Assembly: GCA_905147135.1 (NCBI GenBank)
Contig: LR990048.1
Location: 4,820,563-4,884,562, forward strand
Source of the DNA: Blastobasis lacticolella
Taxonomy: Eukaryota; Arthropoda; Insecta; Lepidoptera; Blastobasidae
Direction: 5' to 3'
DNA length: 64,000 nucleotides
This document shows positions 1 to 12,800 of the stretch, in pieces. The notes below the pieces were generated by a model, which was not told the DNA's origin, did not search any database, and saw only the letters and a list, made by a program, of their open reading frames with translations. Position 1 is the stretch's first letter, and each line of letters begins with the position of its first letter. Position numbers and translations under genes: made by a program.

Positions 1-1014
1 GCACAAACGCAACTCAAGTACGAGTAGATAAATGACATGGCACATGCAGACATGGCAACATGACGACATTGGTAAGCAAGGAGATTTTACATTACGCAGC
101 GATAGAAAACAAATATAGTTATTATAAAAGCTATCATAAACCTAATAATTTACTCACCTACCGAAAGTACCACCAAAATATCACTCCAAAAGTGCAAAAA
201 AATAAACAAAACAGCGAGTAAGTCGTTAATTACGCGCGCGATAAGGCAATAATATACGTGTAGACGGCGAAGCTCCCACGAACGGAATGAAACGTTGTCG
301 ATGTTTGTGTGTGATGTGGTCGCCGATATATCGTCGATGTATCGTTCACCGAAATATCGATGTTAACAGCGATGTTCATGAATGATACATCGATGTTTTG
401 TAAATATCGATGCATCGTTTGCATCCCTACCCCTACGCGAGGTCGTTCGCCGGGCTGATCCACCCGGTGCGCTTGACCTCGGGGGGCGTGAAGAAGGCGC
501 CAACTCCAGCGACCACCCCATTGTAACGGGGTGCGAAACCACACTACCACCAAAGGGCAACACCGACCATATATGGCATTGGAACGGGACTAGTGCCTAC
601 AGGATTTCGGATTACAGTGTCGTTTAAAGATATAGTGGAAGTTTATCAATTTATATTGATAAAGTGGGTGGCAAATACCAATATAAAAAAATAAATTATG
701 AACATAGTGAATGTTACATTAGAAATTATTTTCTCAGCCCAGTTTCATCTACATTCACCATCATCCCATTTCCTGATTCAGAAAGCCTCGTAAGTTCTGT
801 GACTAGAATCATAATCTTCATTACACAGTGATCGCGAAGGACGGCGTTGGTGGAGCACATCCTCCTCACCAAGCAGTACCTCATGAGAGTTTAACTTTCT
901 TCATAACAGAAGACTACTGGCCAAGGGTGTGGTATTCCAGTGATTTAGAATCTTATGGGAAACAATGGTTCAGAGTAACCCTATGTTTGAAGCCAAGTGT
1001 GACCAAATCGCGAA

Positions 1015-1254
1015 ACAGTTTACATTTGGAAAGAGATACCAGATACAAACGGAAACGGAGGCAGACTGGTCTGGGATAAGAGAAGTCATATCTACATGAA
1101 CGGATCCAAGACCGACCAAGGCACCGGTGCAGGAATCTTCTTGCTGGATCTGAATATTAAGAGTTCCATACCATTAAGGAAACATAGTACCATATTCCAA
1201 TGCGAGTGTGTAGCAATCACACAGGCCGCCATGCGAGTAAAGAGACTTGACTGA
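1015..1254 (+). pseudogene. LINE RNase H domain remnant
   Basis: Reads IYMNGSKTDQGTGAGIF and STIFQCECVAITQAA, matching the YTDGSKT and FQAE motifs of the RNase H domain of R1/I/jockey-type LINEs. The first catalytic Asp is Asn here. Isolated fragment ending in TGA. Confidence 0.65.
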
Positions 1255-3130
1255 AATGTTGTCATTTGTTATGCGCATAGTTTTTCATATACAGGATAAT
1301 CAAAAACAAGTTTTCACCCCGTTCCCCAATATCATTCAAATTTTACTAAAACAACATTTCACAAAATGTTTGAATTATATAAGAAACTACTAGTTTGCGT
1401 TCATTATTATTTTATTTGTTTCTTAGGTATAGTAGGCTACTGCAATTTTTATCCTCTGATGTTTCGAGGGGGTTATTTTTTTTTGGTGAAGACCATTTGC
1501 TTCTAGGTCCACCACCACCACAGGGGTACTTTCTATCCGGTAGTCCTAAGTGGTGACCTTTATTCTAAGTAGATTTACTACAAGGGATACCTGTATAGTT
1601 TATTTTTATAATTGAGTGGGATTAAAGTGTGAGCCGTACTATTTGGCTATCACACTCAAAAAGCTAATGGAGTGGGAGTCTATTTTGCTTTCTATGGATA
1701 AACGAAACATTTTTAATTTTAGGGCTTATCCATTTATAAATTGCTGCCTTATAGTTTCTAATATAATTGTGTTGTTAAAAGTTGTATTATTAAAATTATA
1801 ATTATATCGGGGAACGTATTTGTTGTTGAACTTTTAACATAAAGTTTTTTTTATTCTGAACTATTTACATTTTCAAACATTTTTATACGCTAGGGTCAGT
1901 GGTGTTTAATCCTTTTGGATTGAACTTTTACTAGTTGGGGGTTTTGTAACGTTGCAGTTTTATGAATGTTCCTTTTACTTCTTTTTTTTTTTCCCCATTC
2001 TCCGGTGACACTAAAAGTTTGTGGACACCACTACACCATTATTATTACATACCCTATAAGAAATCTTAGGCATAAGGGAGGCTAAAGTATAAATATCTGA
2101 ACTACTTTTACAAATCTGTAGCGATGAAAATTAAAACCAAGTTTTCAGAAACTACAAGAAAAAATTTAATTTAAATTGTGATGTACCTTACATAAATTTT
2201 CTCCTACTCAATCATCTACTTGAAAAAATTAAGGGAACTTTCATAAAAATGCAATGTTACACAATTCAGTGACTTGCTCAAGTATACACTTAAAATTTCA
2301 TCGGTCCAGCCGTTTAGGAGGAGTTAGGTGACACACATATGGAAGAATTATGTAGATATATAAAGATATAAAACTAAAAGTATAGTAAAAAATAACATGA
2401 TCCTCAGGAATGGAACTAAATAAAATTCTCAATAATATGGTAGTTGTTGTTTTTTTGGCATACCTGTTCCCCAAAATATGTGTACGGCAACAAAGAAACA
2501 AGAATACTTCAAGGAACCTCATGTGCGGCAAATACAATTTAAGAAATTTGGTATAGAGCTTTGAAGGAACGTTTAGCCAAAAAATACTTGAATTCTTAGG
2601 GAAATCTACATATTGGTTTACCTGACTATGTGGCACAAGTTGATTTTATTTATGTTTCAATTTACTAATACTGTATTTTAAAGGAAAAATTTGTTTGTAG
2701 TTGGTAATCCTGACAACAACTTAATTTAATAGGCAGCTACACTATTTATTTATAGGGAAATATACTTTTGGTCTCACAGATCTCACAGAATAGTTGAATA
2801 TCCACAAAGATCCAAACTGCACATGGATAATAACTGCGGAAGATTTTATGAAGTGATAATTACCTATATGTTATATCTCAAACTTTGTCAGTATTTCATA
2901 AATATAAATTGGTCTGCAAATGGCCACTGGGCTGCAAGAGTGGTATTTCAGGATTGAAGCATATAGCACTTATCTGCCTAACCCTATGGCATATGGGCTT
3001 GAGTGTATGTGTAGGTATGTATAATTAGTAGGTATGTGTAGGTATATATAATTATAAATTAATACTTGATTATTCAAATTTTTTCTCCCCTCTTGGATGG
3101 TTGGTTTACATTAATATGTTTTTATTATAT

Positions 3131-3700
3131 CATCTTGGTGTTAAAGTCCTAGCTATGCTCACGCACGAGGGCCTGGGCAGTCCGCCTTGACCATGATCTC
3201 ATCATGAGCAACTCCCATCCGACAGCCATAACATCTGTGAGCCAGTGACCATGGGACCCAGACCAGATTCAATCATGATTACATATTCAGTTGATGACGA
3301 CCTGAGTGGTTCAGTGGTCAACAACTGAATACGGCCGGGCAGAAATTTTAATTTTTGTTATAGGTCTGGATGTTCTATGTATAATAAGTATGTATTTAAT
3401 AGTATATAAGTGGTTTATCAGTTATCTAGTACCCATAACACAAGCTTTGCTTACTTTGGGGCTAGATGGCGCTGTGTAAATTTGTCCACGATTATTTATA
3501 TTATTATTTATTTTTTTAGTTGCCTGAATGTGCAGGGTCCATCACTATATTTTCCACCACCATAAGAGCATTAGTTGGTATTCAACTAATGTACATAATG
3601 CAGAAAAATTACATTGGTACATGGCTGCAGTGGGATATGAAGCCAGTAGCTCTCACTTATGATTAGGATAACTTAACTACTCGGCCACCAATGCTCCACT
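3131..3700 (-). mobile_element. SINE family A, older copy split by a SINE B
   Basis: Same family as 5467-5838 but more diverged; the tRNA-like head (3675-3700) has decayed boxes. It is interrupted by a SINE B at 3294-3517, flanked by AGTTG on both sides. Confidence 0.75.
3294..3517 (+). mobile_element. SINE family B, nested in SINE A
   Basis: Starts near GACGACCTGAGTGGTTCAG (tRNA-like) and ends CTTTGGGGCTAGATGGCGCT followed by a T-rich tail. AGTTG target-site duplication at 3289-3293 and 3518-3522. Related copies at 43288 and 15550. Confidence 0.7.
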
Positions 3701-5466
3701 GGAGCCTCATTACTGTGGTGTAAACATAAAATATATCATATGTTTATAAAAAGTAAGTAAATGGTATGTATATTAGCCACCTGAGGTTACTATGAAAGTT
3801 ATTTAATGTCATAATACATATGTATACTGTTTGTAGGTATGTCTAAACACTAACAAACTATGTAAAACATTAAATAAATAATAAATAAATACTCTTTTGC
3901 TTGAAGAGCTTGTTGTGACTAATTTTATGCAAGACAAGACCTCTGTAGACCAGGGGCATATATCATTTTATTAAAACTATATATTTTCTACTACATTTTT
4001 ATTGTATTGACTCAAAATATATAGTTCTATTGCATGTATTTAAATTAGTAAGAGATACGAACTTGTAGACTTGACTAGCAACAAACCCAAACCCAAGCAG
4101 TGTTGAAAGTCACATCAAATTCACTTCAATACACAGATTGTTTATTGGACTTCAACCAATTGTCTAGGTAGTTTGTTTTGTACGAGTTCACTGACGACAC
4201 TGTCACAACACTATGTGGTAACTTATTCCACTTCATAACCAGCCTGTTCGGAATTCATTATGGATGGATTTACATGAAGACCACGTCAACCTTTTCTAGT
4301 ATTGTAGGCCTCCCGGGTGCTTTTTCTAGATTTGCTCTAAGTTCTTTTGAATTGCACCCATTGGTATCCCCTAAGCCCCATGTATAACAGAGCGCACGGA
4401 ATTTCTTATTCGTCTGCAGATTATAGAACTTGTCGGGAGGTCTGCGCGCCTGTGAGGCGGTCCTCGTGTCCAGGCTGCATCTAGGATAGGACAAAATTTG
4501 GGTAACTGCTTTTCAGTTGAGGCAGTCGTGATGTGCCGATAGTTAACGGGGAGCGAAGGCCGTCTCACCCGTTCAAGGACGGGGAACGCAACAGCTCGCG
4601 GGGCATGGTGCGGGGCGATGCTGTAGACGTGTGGTTGCGCCCGTGGTCGTTGGGATTGGATTGGTTGGGATCGATCGAACATTTGACGAGCCAACTTACG
4701 GACGAACTTGTCATCTGCCGGCAGTGTTTCCGGCCGGGTCAAAATTACCACATTTTTGGGAAAATTACGGTGTTTCAAATAATAAAAATACGGTAGAATT
4801 ACGGTGATAAATTTTAGTATTATAGATAGATAAACACTTTATTGCACATCAACAACAATAAATAGCTTACGTTTTACTGTGTTTTTTATAATATTTATGA
4901 ATTATATTAACGTGAAGGGAAAAATAAAGAAATTATTTTAAATTTTACTTAGTTGATTTTATATATATTCATGTATCAGAGTCACTTTCAATAGTTATAG
5001 TTGATTTAGTTTTGTTGTACATAGATATATTAACTTTATTCAAAATATCTTTATTGGGTTCACATGTATTTTGTTAATTTTATTGGCTTATTTTGCCAAT
5101 AGATTTCCGTTAATGGTATCAGTTATCAGTTTATTACGCTTTTTTGTTTTGAGTTCATTTACTATGCTAAATATTCTTTCGCATTCTGCGTTAGAGTGGG
5201 ACAATGACAGTATACTAAAAAATACGGTCACTTTCAAACCCAATAATTTATTACTACGATAGGTGGCCGAACTAGAAGAAAATGTCTACCGTAGTTACGG
5301 TGCACTTGGCAACACTGTCTGCCGGACTACGGAGGTAGGGTTGCCAGATGCAGTGTTGCCAACGCTTAAGCCAACTCCCCACCAGATTTTTTTGCAAAAG
5401 CTCCAGAAAAACACTAACAAAAACTGTTAAAAATCTGGAATTCACTAAATTGCCCACTAAAGAATA

Positions 5467-5838
5467 ATAATCATCTTGGCGTTAATGTTCCGGTTGTGCT
5501 TTCGCGCACGAGGGCCCGGGTTCCACCTTGACCATGATATAGGATTCGGCAGGTCAGGTTATTACAGTGGAGCGACTACCATCTGACCTCCATGACCCTG
5601 CTAACAGGGGAACCTGACCAGATTTGATCATGGTTACACATTCAGTCGCCTGAATGTGCAGGTTTCATCACGATGTTTTCCCTCACCGTAAGAGCATCGG
5701 TTAGTATTCAACAAATGTACATAACTCAGAAAAGAGTCATTGGTACATGGCCGGAGCGGGTTCGAACCCGGGACCTCTGGCTTACGTGTTGCGTACTCTA
5801 ACCGCTCGGCCACCGACGCTCCTAAATTTTAAATGTAT
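5467..5838 (-). mobile_element. tRNA-headed SINE, family A, complete
   Basis: The minus-strand head carries an A box TGGCCGAGCGGTTAG (5798-5812) and a B box GGGTTCGAACCC (5758-5769), the internal RNA polymerase III promoter of a tRNA-derived SINE. The body runs to CATCATCTTGGCGTTAATG at the other end. A perfect 20-bp target-site duplication (5447-5466, 5839-5858) flanks it, indicating a fairly recent insertion. Confidence 0.85.
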
Positions 5839-7511
5839 AAATTGCCCACTAAAGAATATTTTCATTCAATCACGGTATGAAACAATGGTCAAATTGAAAA
5901 GTCTTTCATAAATATAAACATTTGTCCTTATAATTTTTTATTGACATTATAATAAAAGGTAAGGTGTCTAGTGAATCAAACCCACGCCCTGATACCTGCC
6001 ACCGTCTTTTTGATCTCTCGATCCTACATACCGTGAATCGGCAGTGCTTGTTTTTGCATAAAGGAGGGTTTTGAGGATTTTGACCTGTATAAATGTTTAT
6101 TTGTTGTCTTATTACTTCTAAACTAAGTAGGTACCTACTTACTTATCGTTAGAAGTATCTTCATTATCCACATTTGGTTGGCCTATGTGACTTCACAATA
6201 AATTGAATATGATGCCCTCTACAGGACATAGTCATAAACAAAAAATGAAATGGATAGGTACATTAATATAATAAACATGCAGCATAGGTATTCTTTATTT
6301 TCAATAAAAATTCATATAATGATGATACACCAGGACTGAAGGGACTTGCTTTTACTTATTATCTTGTTCTTCAAAATGTTGACAACGCTACACTTCCAAT
6401 TTGCAACCCAGACATAGCCATGTCTGGTCTTTAGGAAACCTAGAAAAACAAATAAATGTAAATAAACGTAAATACGCGATTAATCCGTTAAGTTGTTTCA
6501 TAAACTGTCAGAACATTAAAAATGACATTTAGGTACATTTTTGGTATGAAACCCTAATTTATACATATAAAATTGAGGACCGCTATTTACAAGATTTGAG
6601 TATTATTATTTTATACAATTAATACTAAATCCGACCCTGTTAGCATCAAAATATTTACGATCACCGAAATATTGCTCAATTTGCCAATAATTTTATATCT
6701 ATCTTTAATGGCATGTTGTTTTAAGGTAAATCATTTCAATGATTGCAAATTCACACTATTGCGATTGCGATGCATATTTTTGTCACAATTTCTAAAATTG
6801 ATTCACGATAGCCACGAAAACGATTGTTTACTTACCGTTGAAAGGATAATTCAGGTGTATTTCCATACTTTGCGCTTTTACATAACTGTGCACTATATTA
6901 CGTTTTACTTTTATATTACTTCTATATTAATTATTAAAAGATTTTAAAATTTACACTGATGTTTCAAAAGAAACGTCAGGTCGTTGGTAGCTTGAGTTGA
7001 GCAGCATGTCGAACGTTCAAAACATTGCGCGCGTCATTATCTTTGAGCTTATATGAACCATGGACTTAATATGAACAGACGAAAAAACGGGATAGCAAGA
7101 TTCATAATCATTGTAGAGTGAACGAACAGGGATTTTTTTGTGATTTGTATTAATTCTGGTATGTCTTTGGTTCTCTCAGCTTCTGTCATGGACTTACTAC
7201 CCAAAGCTTCTGTAGATATTTTTTTTTTCTATGCCTATATTAGACAAAGCATAGCAAAAACAGCACTAACAGCATCGTGAACGCATTCGTCGGGCGGTGG
7301 GACTCCCCTATGATGGAGAGGTGGATGAGACTGCATGCATGCCAGCTCATTGCCTTTCATCAAATAAAATTTAATGAATTTATTTATTTTTATTTATTAT
7401 GATCAATAATAATTTATGTTTATTTCCATTTATTTTACACTATAACATTATTATACATATACTTCTATTATTGACCTAAATGTATGGACATTGTCTGAAA
7501 TAAATGATTTT

Positions 7512-7535
7512 TAATTTAATTTAATTTAATTTAAT
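7512..7535. repeat. (TTTAA)n microsatellite
   Basis: About five TTTAA units, probably the 3' tail of a degraded retroposon. Confidence 0.7.
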
Positions 7536-7904
7536 AGCGGCAAATAGTTTGCCAAAAGTTTAGGCCATTATGTAGAGCCTCCTTTAGATCATAGACCAAT
7601 ATATTTATGGTCTTCGACTGACTGACAGCGGCGCCATCTAGCGCTAATTATTGATACTAATGTTGGAAATGAATAATGGCGGATTTTCGGATTCATTTTG
7701 TTGACATGTCAAGGAGAGAGATTGTAATAAACCCAGTTCGTAAATTCAATAAAATTAATTATATATGTGTATGAAGATATTTTTTATAATCAAGTTTATG
7801 CCGTCACCAAAACACTAGGATTTATAATAACTGGTAAGTAATAACAACAATCATTTTGTTTATACGCATATAAATCCGTGACCCGAATAATGGAGCGGTA
7901 CTTC

Positions 7905-8140
7905 GTGTACCGTTAACCGAGCGAGGCCGTGGCCTGGCGCGTGGCGAGTGGTGGTGTGAGTGCCGTCCGATTCGAGGGCCGCGTGCAACCTCTCCTCTCG
8001 TTTCCCTGGCGGTGGAGGAAGCGCCGGGAGCGGGAGTGATTTTGTATCGACTCGTTCGCGCATGGAGGGGATCCCTCACTTGGTGGGGATGCGTGGCGTC
8101 CGCGCGATGGCCGATCCAAGGAACTGGTAGGGGTGAACAA
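7905..8140. promoter_or_regulatory. GC-rich island, possible alternative 5' exon
   Basis: A second GC-rich island about 1.7 kb upstream of the first. It has no convincing coding exon; a donor-like AACTG|GTAGGG near 8129 would allow a non-coding first exon. The function is inferred from composition alone. Confidence 0.25.
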
Positions 8141-9654
8141 CCTTCGCTTTCAGTCAGGATCCGCCCACTATCATATGGTTTTCCTAAACTTTACAAACTT
8201 CGTAAATACAAAACCTTTTTGTAATTGCGTAACGAAAAAACAGTACGCCATTTTTGTCATCGTTCTTTGTCTTGTATTGCTTGATCTAACAAAAGCTCTG
8301 AGCTGTAAAAAAGTTTCATTAATTACTAAAAACACTACTCAGATCACTAACTACATAATTTATTTGGTATTTCATGTGCTTAGAGGCAAATCATAATTTA
8401 TATGGAACCGCCACCTTGGAGGTACAATGTGCAGCGAATGTTTGACCTCAATATAACTTTCTAAAAGTTATTTTAATGATTACCAAAATATAAGCAATAC
8501 CTAACTTAGGTACCTATGTTATTATTGTTTGTATCTACAAAGTTATAAGATTGGACATACACAAAATACTGTAGCTTGTGCTACAGCAAAATAGTCTTAA
8601 ATTTAATAATAAGTAATAATATACAATCACGGAATGCCAACCAGCTCCCAAGACAGTTCAACCAGTCTCAGGGTCCCCAGCAGAACGACCTTGGTCATAA
8701 ATTTCTCAGTTAAAAATATTATCAAAGCTATCTTGTGGTATTTTTAATAAAATCAATTTATGTATCCACCAACAACTTTAGAATAATATATTACTTGTAC
8801 GATATTTTATTTATAATAGTTATAAATTAAGTTCCTTTTATGTTTAGAAACATCACTACAATTATAAAATGAAGGCCCTTGCCATATCTGTCTGTCTGTT
8901 TGTTCGCGGTAAACTCAAACGACTGAACCAATTTTCATGTGGTTTTCATGAGGAAGTTTTAGGTGTGTATAATTTGTTAAGGTTACTACCCATGCAAAAC
9001 CAGGGTGGGTCACTAGTAAACTATATTTTAGGAAATTATGCATAAAATGTATCAGAGGTCAAGACTCATTTTGGGTTGCTGCGTCGACATAAGTAAGTAT
9101 TTAAGTAGTATGTAAAAAATTTTAAAATTCAAATCCATTTTATGTTTTACTTTTTCATTTATAGTTTACGAGTGACAAAACAGATAGATTTAATTTTCAG
9201 ACTGCCCCTTATCTTGATACAGTTACAAATCTATATTTTTATGTAATCAACTAGCAATTTGCCCCCAGAATACAAATATGGACTTTGTTCACATATTTAT
9301 GCAAGAATAAATGCATGATATTTTTTCATAGAACATTACCACAATACAGTGACTATATGATAGGGTAGGGGCCTCGATTTTTTACTTAAAAATGCTAATA
9401 TCTATGAAAATAAGCACCAAAGTAAGAAATAAGCTACTGCAGACAATAACATGATTACCCAACACTAGCCAACGAAGCAAGACCACACTCGGTTGTGTGA
9501 TGTCTTGTGAAAGTGCAGCCAAAGAGAAAGTGAGCATCACGTTAGAGCAGGCCGGGAGCGGCGCACATACACACCGGCCAGTGTGTATAACTAACTCGCC
9601 CGTCGACTGTCGCGCCCGCATAAAAAACTTTCTTTAACCCACTTTCTTGGGCGC

Positions 9655-9836
9655 GATCATCTCGCGTCTCTCGCTGGGTGATTTTAGTAGTGTGTCGCGT
9701 GTGGTGGTCGCCAGTGGTATGTGCCCTACCATCGGGGTGCCAGCGTAGTCCCGCGGGTGGGACGTGGTGGGACGCCGTCGACGCGTCTCCGTCGGTCTCC
9801 CGCTTCGCCGCGCGGCGGAGTGGAGGGTGTTACGCG
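9655..9836 (+). promoter_or_regulatory. GC-rich island at putative 5' end of gene A
   Basis: A local GC-rich, CpG-bearing stretch in AT-rich surroundings, directly upstream of inferred exon 1. It probably holds the 5' UTR or promoter. No TATA box or initiator could be assigned. Confidence 0.35.
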
Positions 9837-9883
9837 ATGTGTGACATGCAGAAAATGCCTCAATCGAGAGACGATGACATCTG
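9837..9883 (+). CDS. Gene A exon 1 (inferred start MCDMQKMPQ)
   Basis: ATG at 9837 opens 15 codons plus 2 nt and ends at donor CTG|GTATGAGT. Joined to the acceptor at 11939 it stays open and in frame (DDDI-C-EEESD-MNFATF). It lies at the end of a GC-rich island (9655-9883). Further in-frame ATGs at 9846 and 9855 are alternative starts. Support is phase agreement and composition only. Confidence 0.5.
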
Positions 9884-12800
9884 GTATGAGTGAGGATCAA
9901 TAATTATTTTGTCCTTCGATCGTAAAAATTCCGAGCTGTATGGTGCAACAGTGATGTTCCAAGTTTAATGATTAGTTGTTATTGCTATATTTTTTAACTC
10001 ATTTTGTATGGGGTATTTGTGTACTTTACAAGTTATCAATATCGTGTAGGTACACATTAATTCACATACGGCCGCAGTTCCTGCTTTCACTGTCCCTCGT
10101 TGAGCAATATTTTCGCGAACTCGCTAAACTACTTTCTAATTTACAATTATTAACACTGGAAATGGGTCCATTTATAGTTCATTTGTAATTTTAGGAAATA
10201 ATAAAATAGAATTAGTAAATCGTTAGTGAAGTTTGAAATAATTAGAAAACAATTACCAACCTAGATTTTACGTAGGTACTACAGGAAAGTATTAAATTAC
10301 TATTAACTAACGAACTTAATGCGTAGGTAATATAAACTTTTTACGTAGGCATTAACTAATCGAACTTAGCAAATATGCTGTCGTGATTTTTTCAATCGTG
10401 TTTTTATTTTCGTTAGACGTCACTGCGAACATCAATGGAACAATGTTACTAAGATGCTATTTTTAAGATTCGTCGGTGATTCTCTGTAGCCAACTCGAAC
10501 CTACACTTATTGCCTCTTCAAAGAGCTTTCAAAGGCTCCCCATAAATATTGAAAGTTGGAACTGCAAGAAGGCATTTGGGATTGGCTTCTATGTGATCGA
10601 AAATGCGCGACAATAATGCTTATGCCTATTTATTACTTTGCGATGCGATGGTCCTAGATACGCCTCAGTCATCACTATCAGCCTATATAATTCAAATTTT
10701 CAATTCTATTCGGTTTGCCCCGTGTTCGCGGGGCTTCTTGGCGCTTTGGCACAACACAAAGCCTAACCGAATTGAAACTTCCAACTAACCTGGTGAAGTG
10801 GCGGTCAAATGCCTGACTAGTATTAAAAATGAAACGATAGGCCTAATTCTACGATTTGCGGACGACACCTACACTACGCCTGTTGATTCGCGTGGCCAGT
10901 CTCCACTCAAGAGCTCGTTTACCCCAGCGGTTGTCGGTTCTTCGGCAAATAGTACTGCCAGCCCACTGCCACTTCAGCTTACTAATTCTGTACGCCTCAC
11001 TCAAGAATTACACTTAGTGGAAGTGCTGTGTGCTATCTACTCCGGATGTAACATTACCTCTGCCTCATTATCATCCTAGCGGTCAGGGCTTCTGCCCGTT
11101 TTCCTGTTTCCTCCACTTCGCTCAGTCTTGAGCACCCTCTCGTTGTAAACCGTTAGCTCTCGCACCCGATTTAGCGAAATCTTCGCGAAACGTGTATTTC
11201 CATATCCCATATACCCAGGTACCCCTGGGGTTTAAGTATTAAGTGACCAAATAACACAACCTATAAAGCACTATTTCTTTTATTACTAGCGTACTAGCAA
11301 CTCGCCCCGGTAACGTAAAGGTTACAATTTAGGGATACCTGTACCTAAGCATTGCTCGGGACGTGTGTCTGATCCGCAAGGGATAAGAGGTATATGTACC
11401 TAGAGGTAGGTCGAGGGAGTTTATCCTCACAACTTAAAACCTAATCATAACTGGTCGCGAACTGTGCTGTTCCAAAAGAACTTTCTCCTGCACACGCTAA
11501 AAATTGTGGATTGAGCTCCATGGGAGAGGTTGTCCCAGGAGAATACAATAAGGATTTCTGTAAGAAAGGGATTTAAATACCTACAGGGTCGGCAACAAGG
11601 TCGTTTTACCCTGGTATTGCAAACGTCCATAGGTTGCGGTGACTTATGATTCTGTGGTGTGTGGATCACCTAGGACCTCCGTAGACCAGAAAAAGAGCAG
11701 CCTCATTTGCTATTGCGTTTTTTCACACTAAGATCTCCAACCCGCCATGCTCGGAGATAATGGCTTGTTTCCACCACTTAATTAAAGGAGGCCCTAGGCC
11801 TGTCACTTTTCCGACAGACCGACCATGGGATGAGACAGAGAGACAGACGCAGCGGGGGTACTATGTTTTATACTCGTAATATGTATATATTGTGTACAGA
11901 TCTTTTGAATCCTACAATATTTTTCTGTTTATTTCCAGCGAGGAGGAGTCAGACATGAACTTCGCGACATTCCAAGCGGTGGGCACCTCCGGGACCCACT
12001 TCGTAGCCACGACCGGCGGCCAGATCCCGGTCACCAAGCTACAGCAGAATGTCGGCAACAACGGCGCGTCTTTGCAACAGGTGTGTGTTTTTACCATATG
12101 TCATTGAAGATGGCATAATGTCATAGGGGTAGACCAGGTAGTAAAGTAAAATTTGTTTTCCATCATCAATTCAAAGAAATACAGGGTTCCAGTAGGCTCC
12201 GCACTAAATGACTTGTGTAGTCGTCCTTGAGATTTACAAAAAAAAACAAGGTTACAACAGTGTGTGGTATCATCATCATCATAGTTTACTGCCGGATCCT
12301 CGGAAGCATCCACCTTCTGCAAATCGCCACAGCAGCCGGTGAGCGTCCCACACTCCGCTTGCCGACTCACTGGCTCCGCTCAAGAACTCGTTAATACTCG
12401 TCGAACTCAAAGTATAAGGGGCTGTACTAATCGTCAACGGTCGTGCGACGGGCGGTTTAAAGGTCGGGTGATGTCCGTCGTACAACCGTTGCCAATTAGG
12501 ACAGCGCCTACAAATCTGCCTGTTTTCTCTAGCCGAGTAGCCTTTAGCACTTTCCCTGTCCGAATACTTCCCGTTATACTTGTTACTATAGTGCTCACTG
12601 TTGCCGTTCCTATGAGGCTTATCTGTTACAAGCTAATATGTCCGTCTCCGGCAGGTGGTGGGTATGGTGGGCGGTGAGATGCAGTACCTGACGCACGCAA
12701 CGCCTCAGCTCATCTCCGTGCCGATCGCGCTGCCCGGCGCCAAACCCGGTACGTGCTACTTTTAAGATAAATAATAAAAAAAAACAGGTTGTGGTAGGTC

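Larger units (their letters stand above)
1..9654. other. Repeat-rich stretch upstream of gene A
   Basis: Apart from the RNase H remnant, the two SINE A copies, the (TTTAA)n tract and the GC island at 7905-8140, no coding exon was recognised. 320-412 is rich in ATCGATG. 4371-4778 is a GC-rich patch with a 135-codon minus-strand frame of unknown nature. Confidence 0.6.

Noticed and set aside
5757..5823. A tRNA gene on the minus strand
   Set aside because: A and B boxes are present but the sequence continues into a SINE body with a target duplication; no clear tRNA acceptor stem.
7822..8140. Short arginine/proline-rich minus-strand proteins
   Set aside because: Overlapping frames in a GC island, no homology or conserved pattern.
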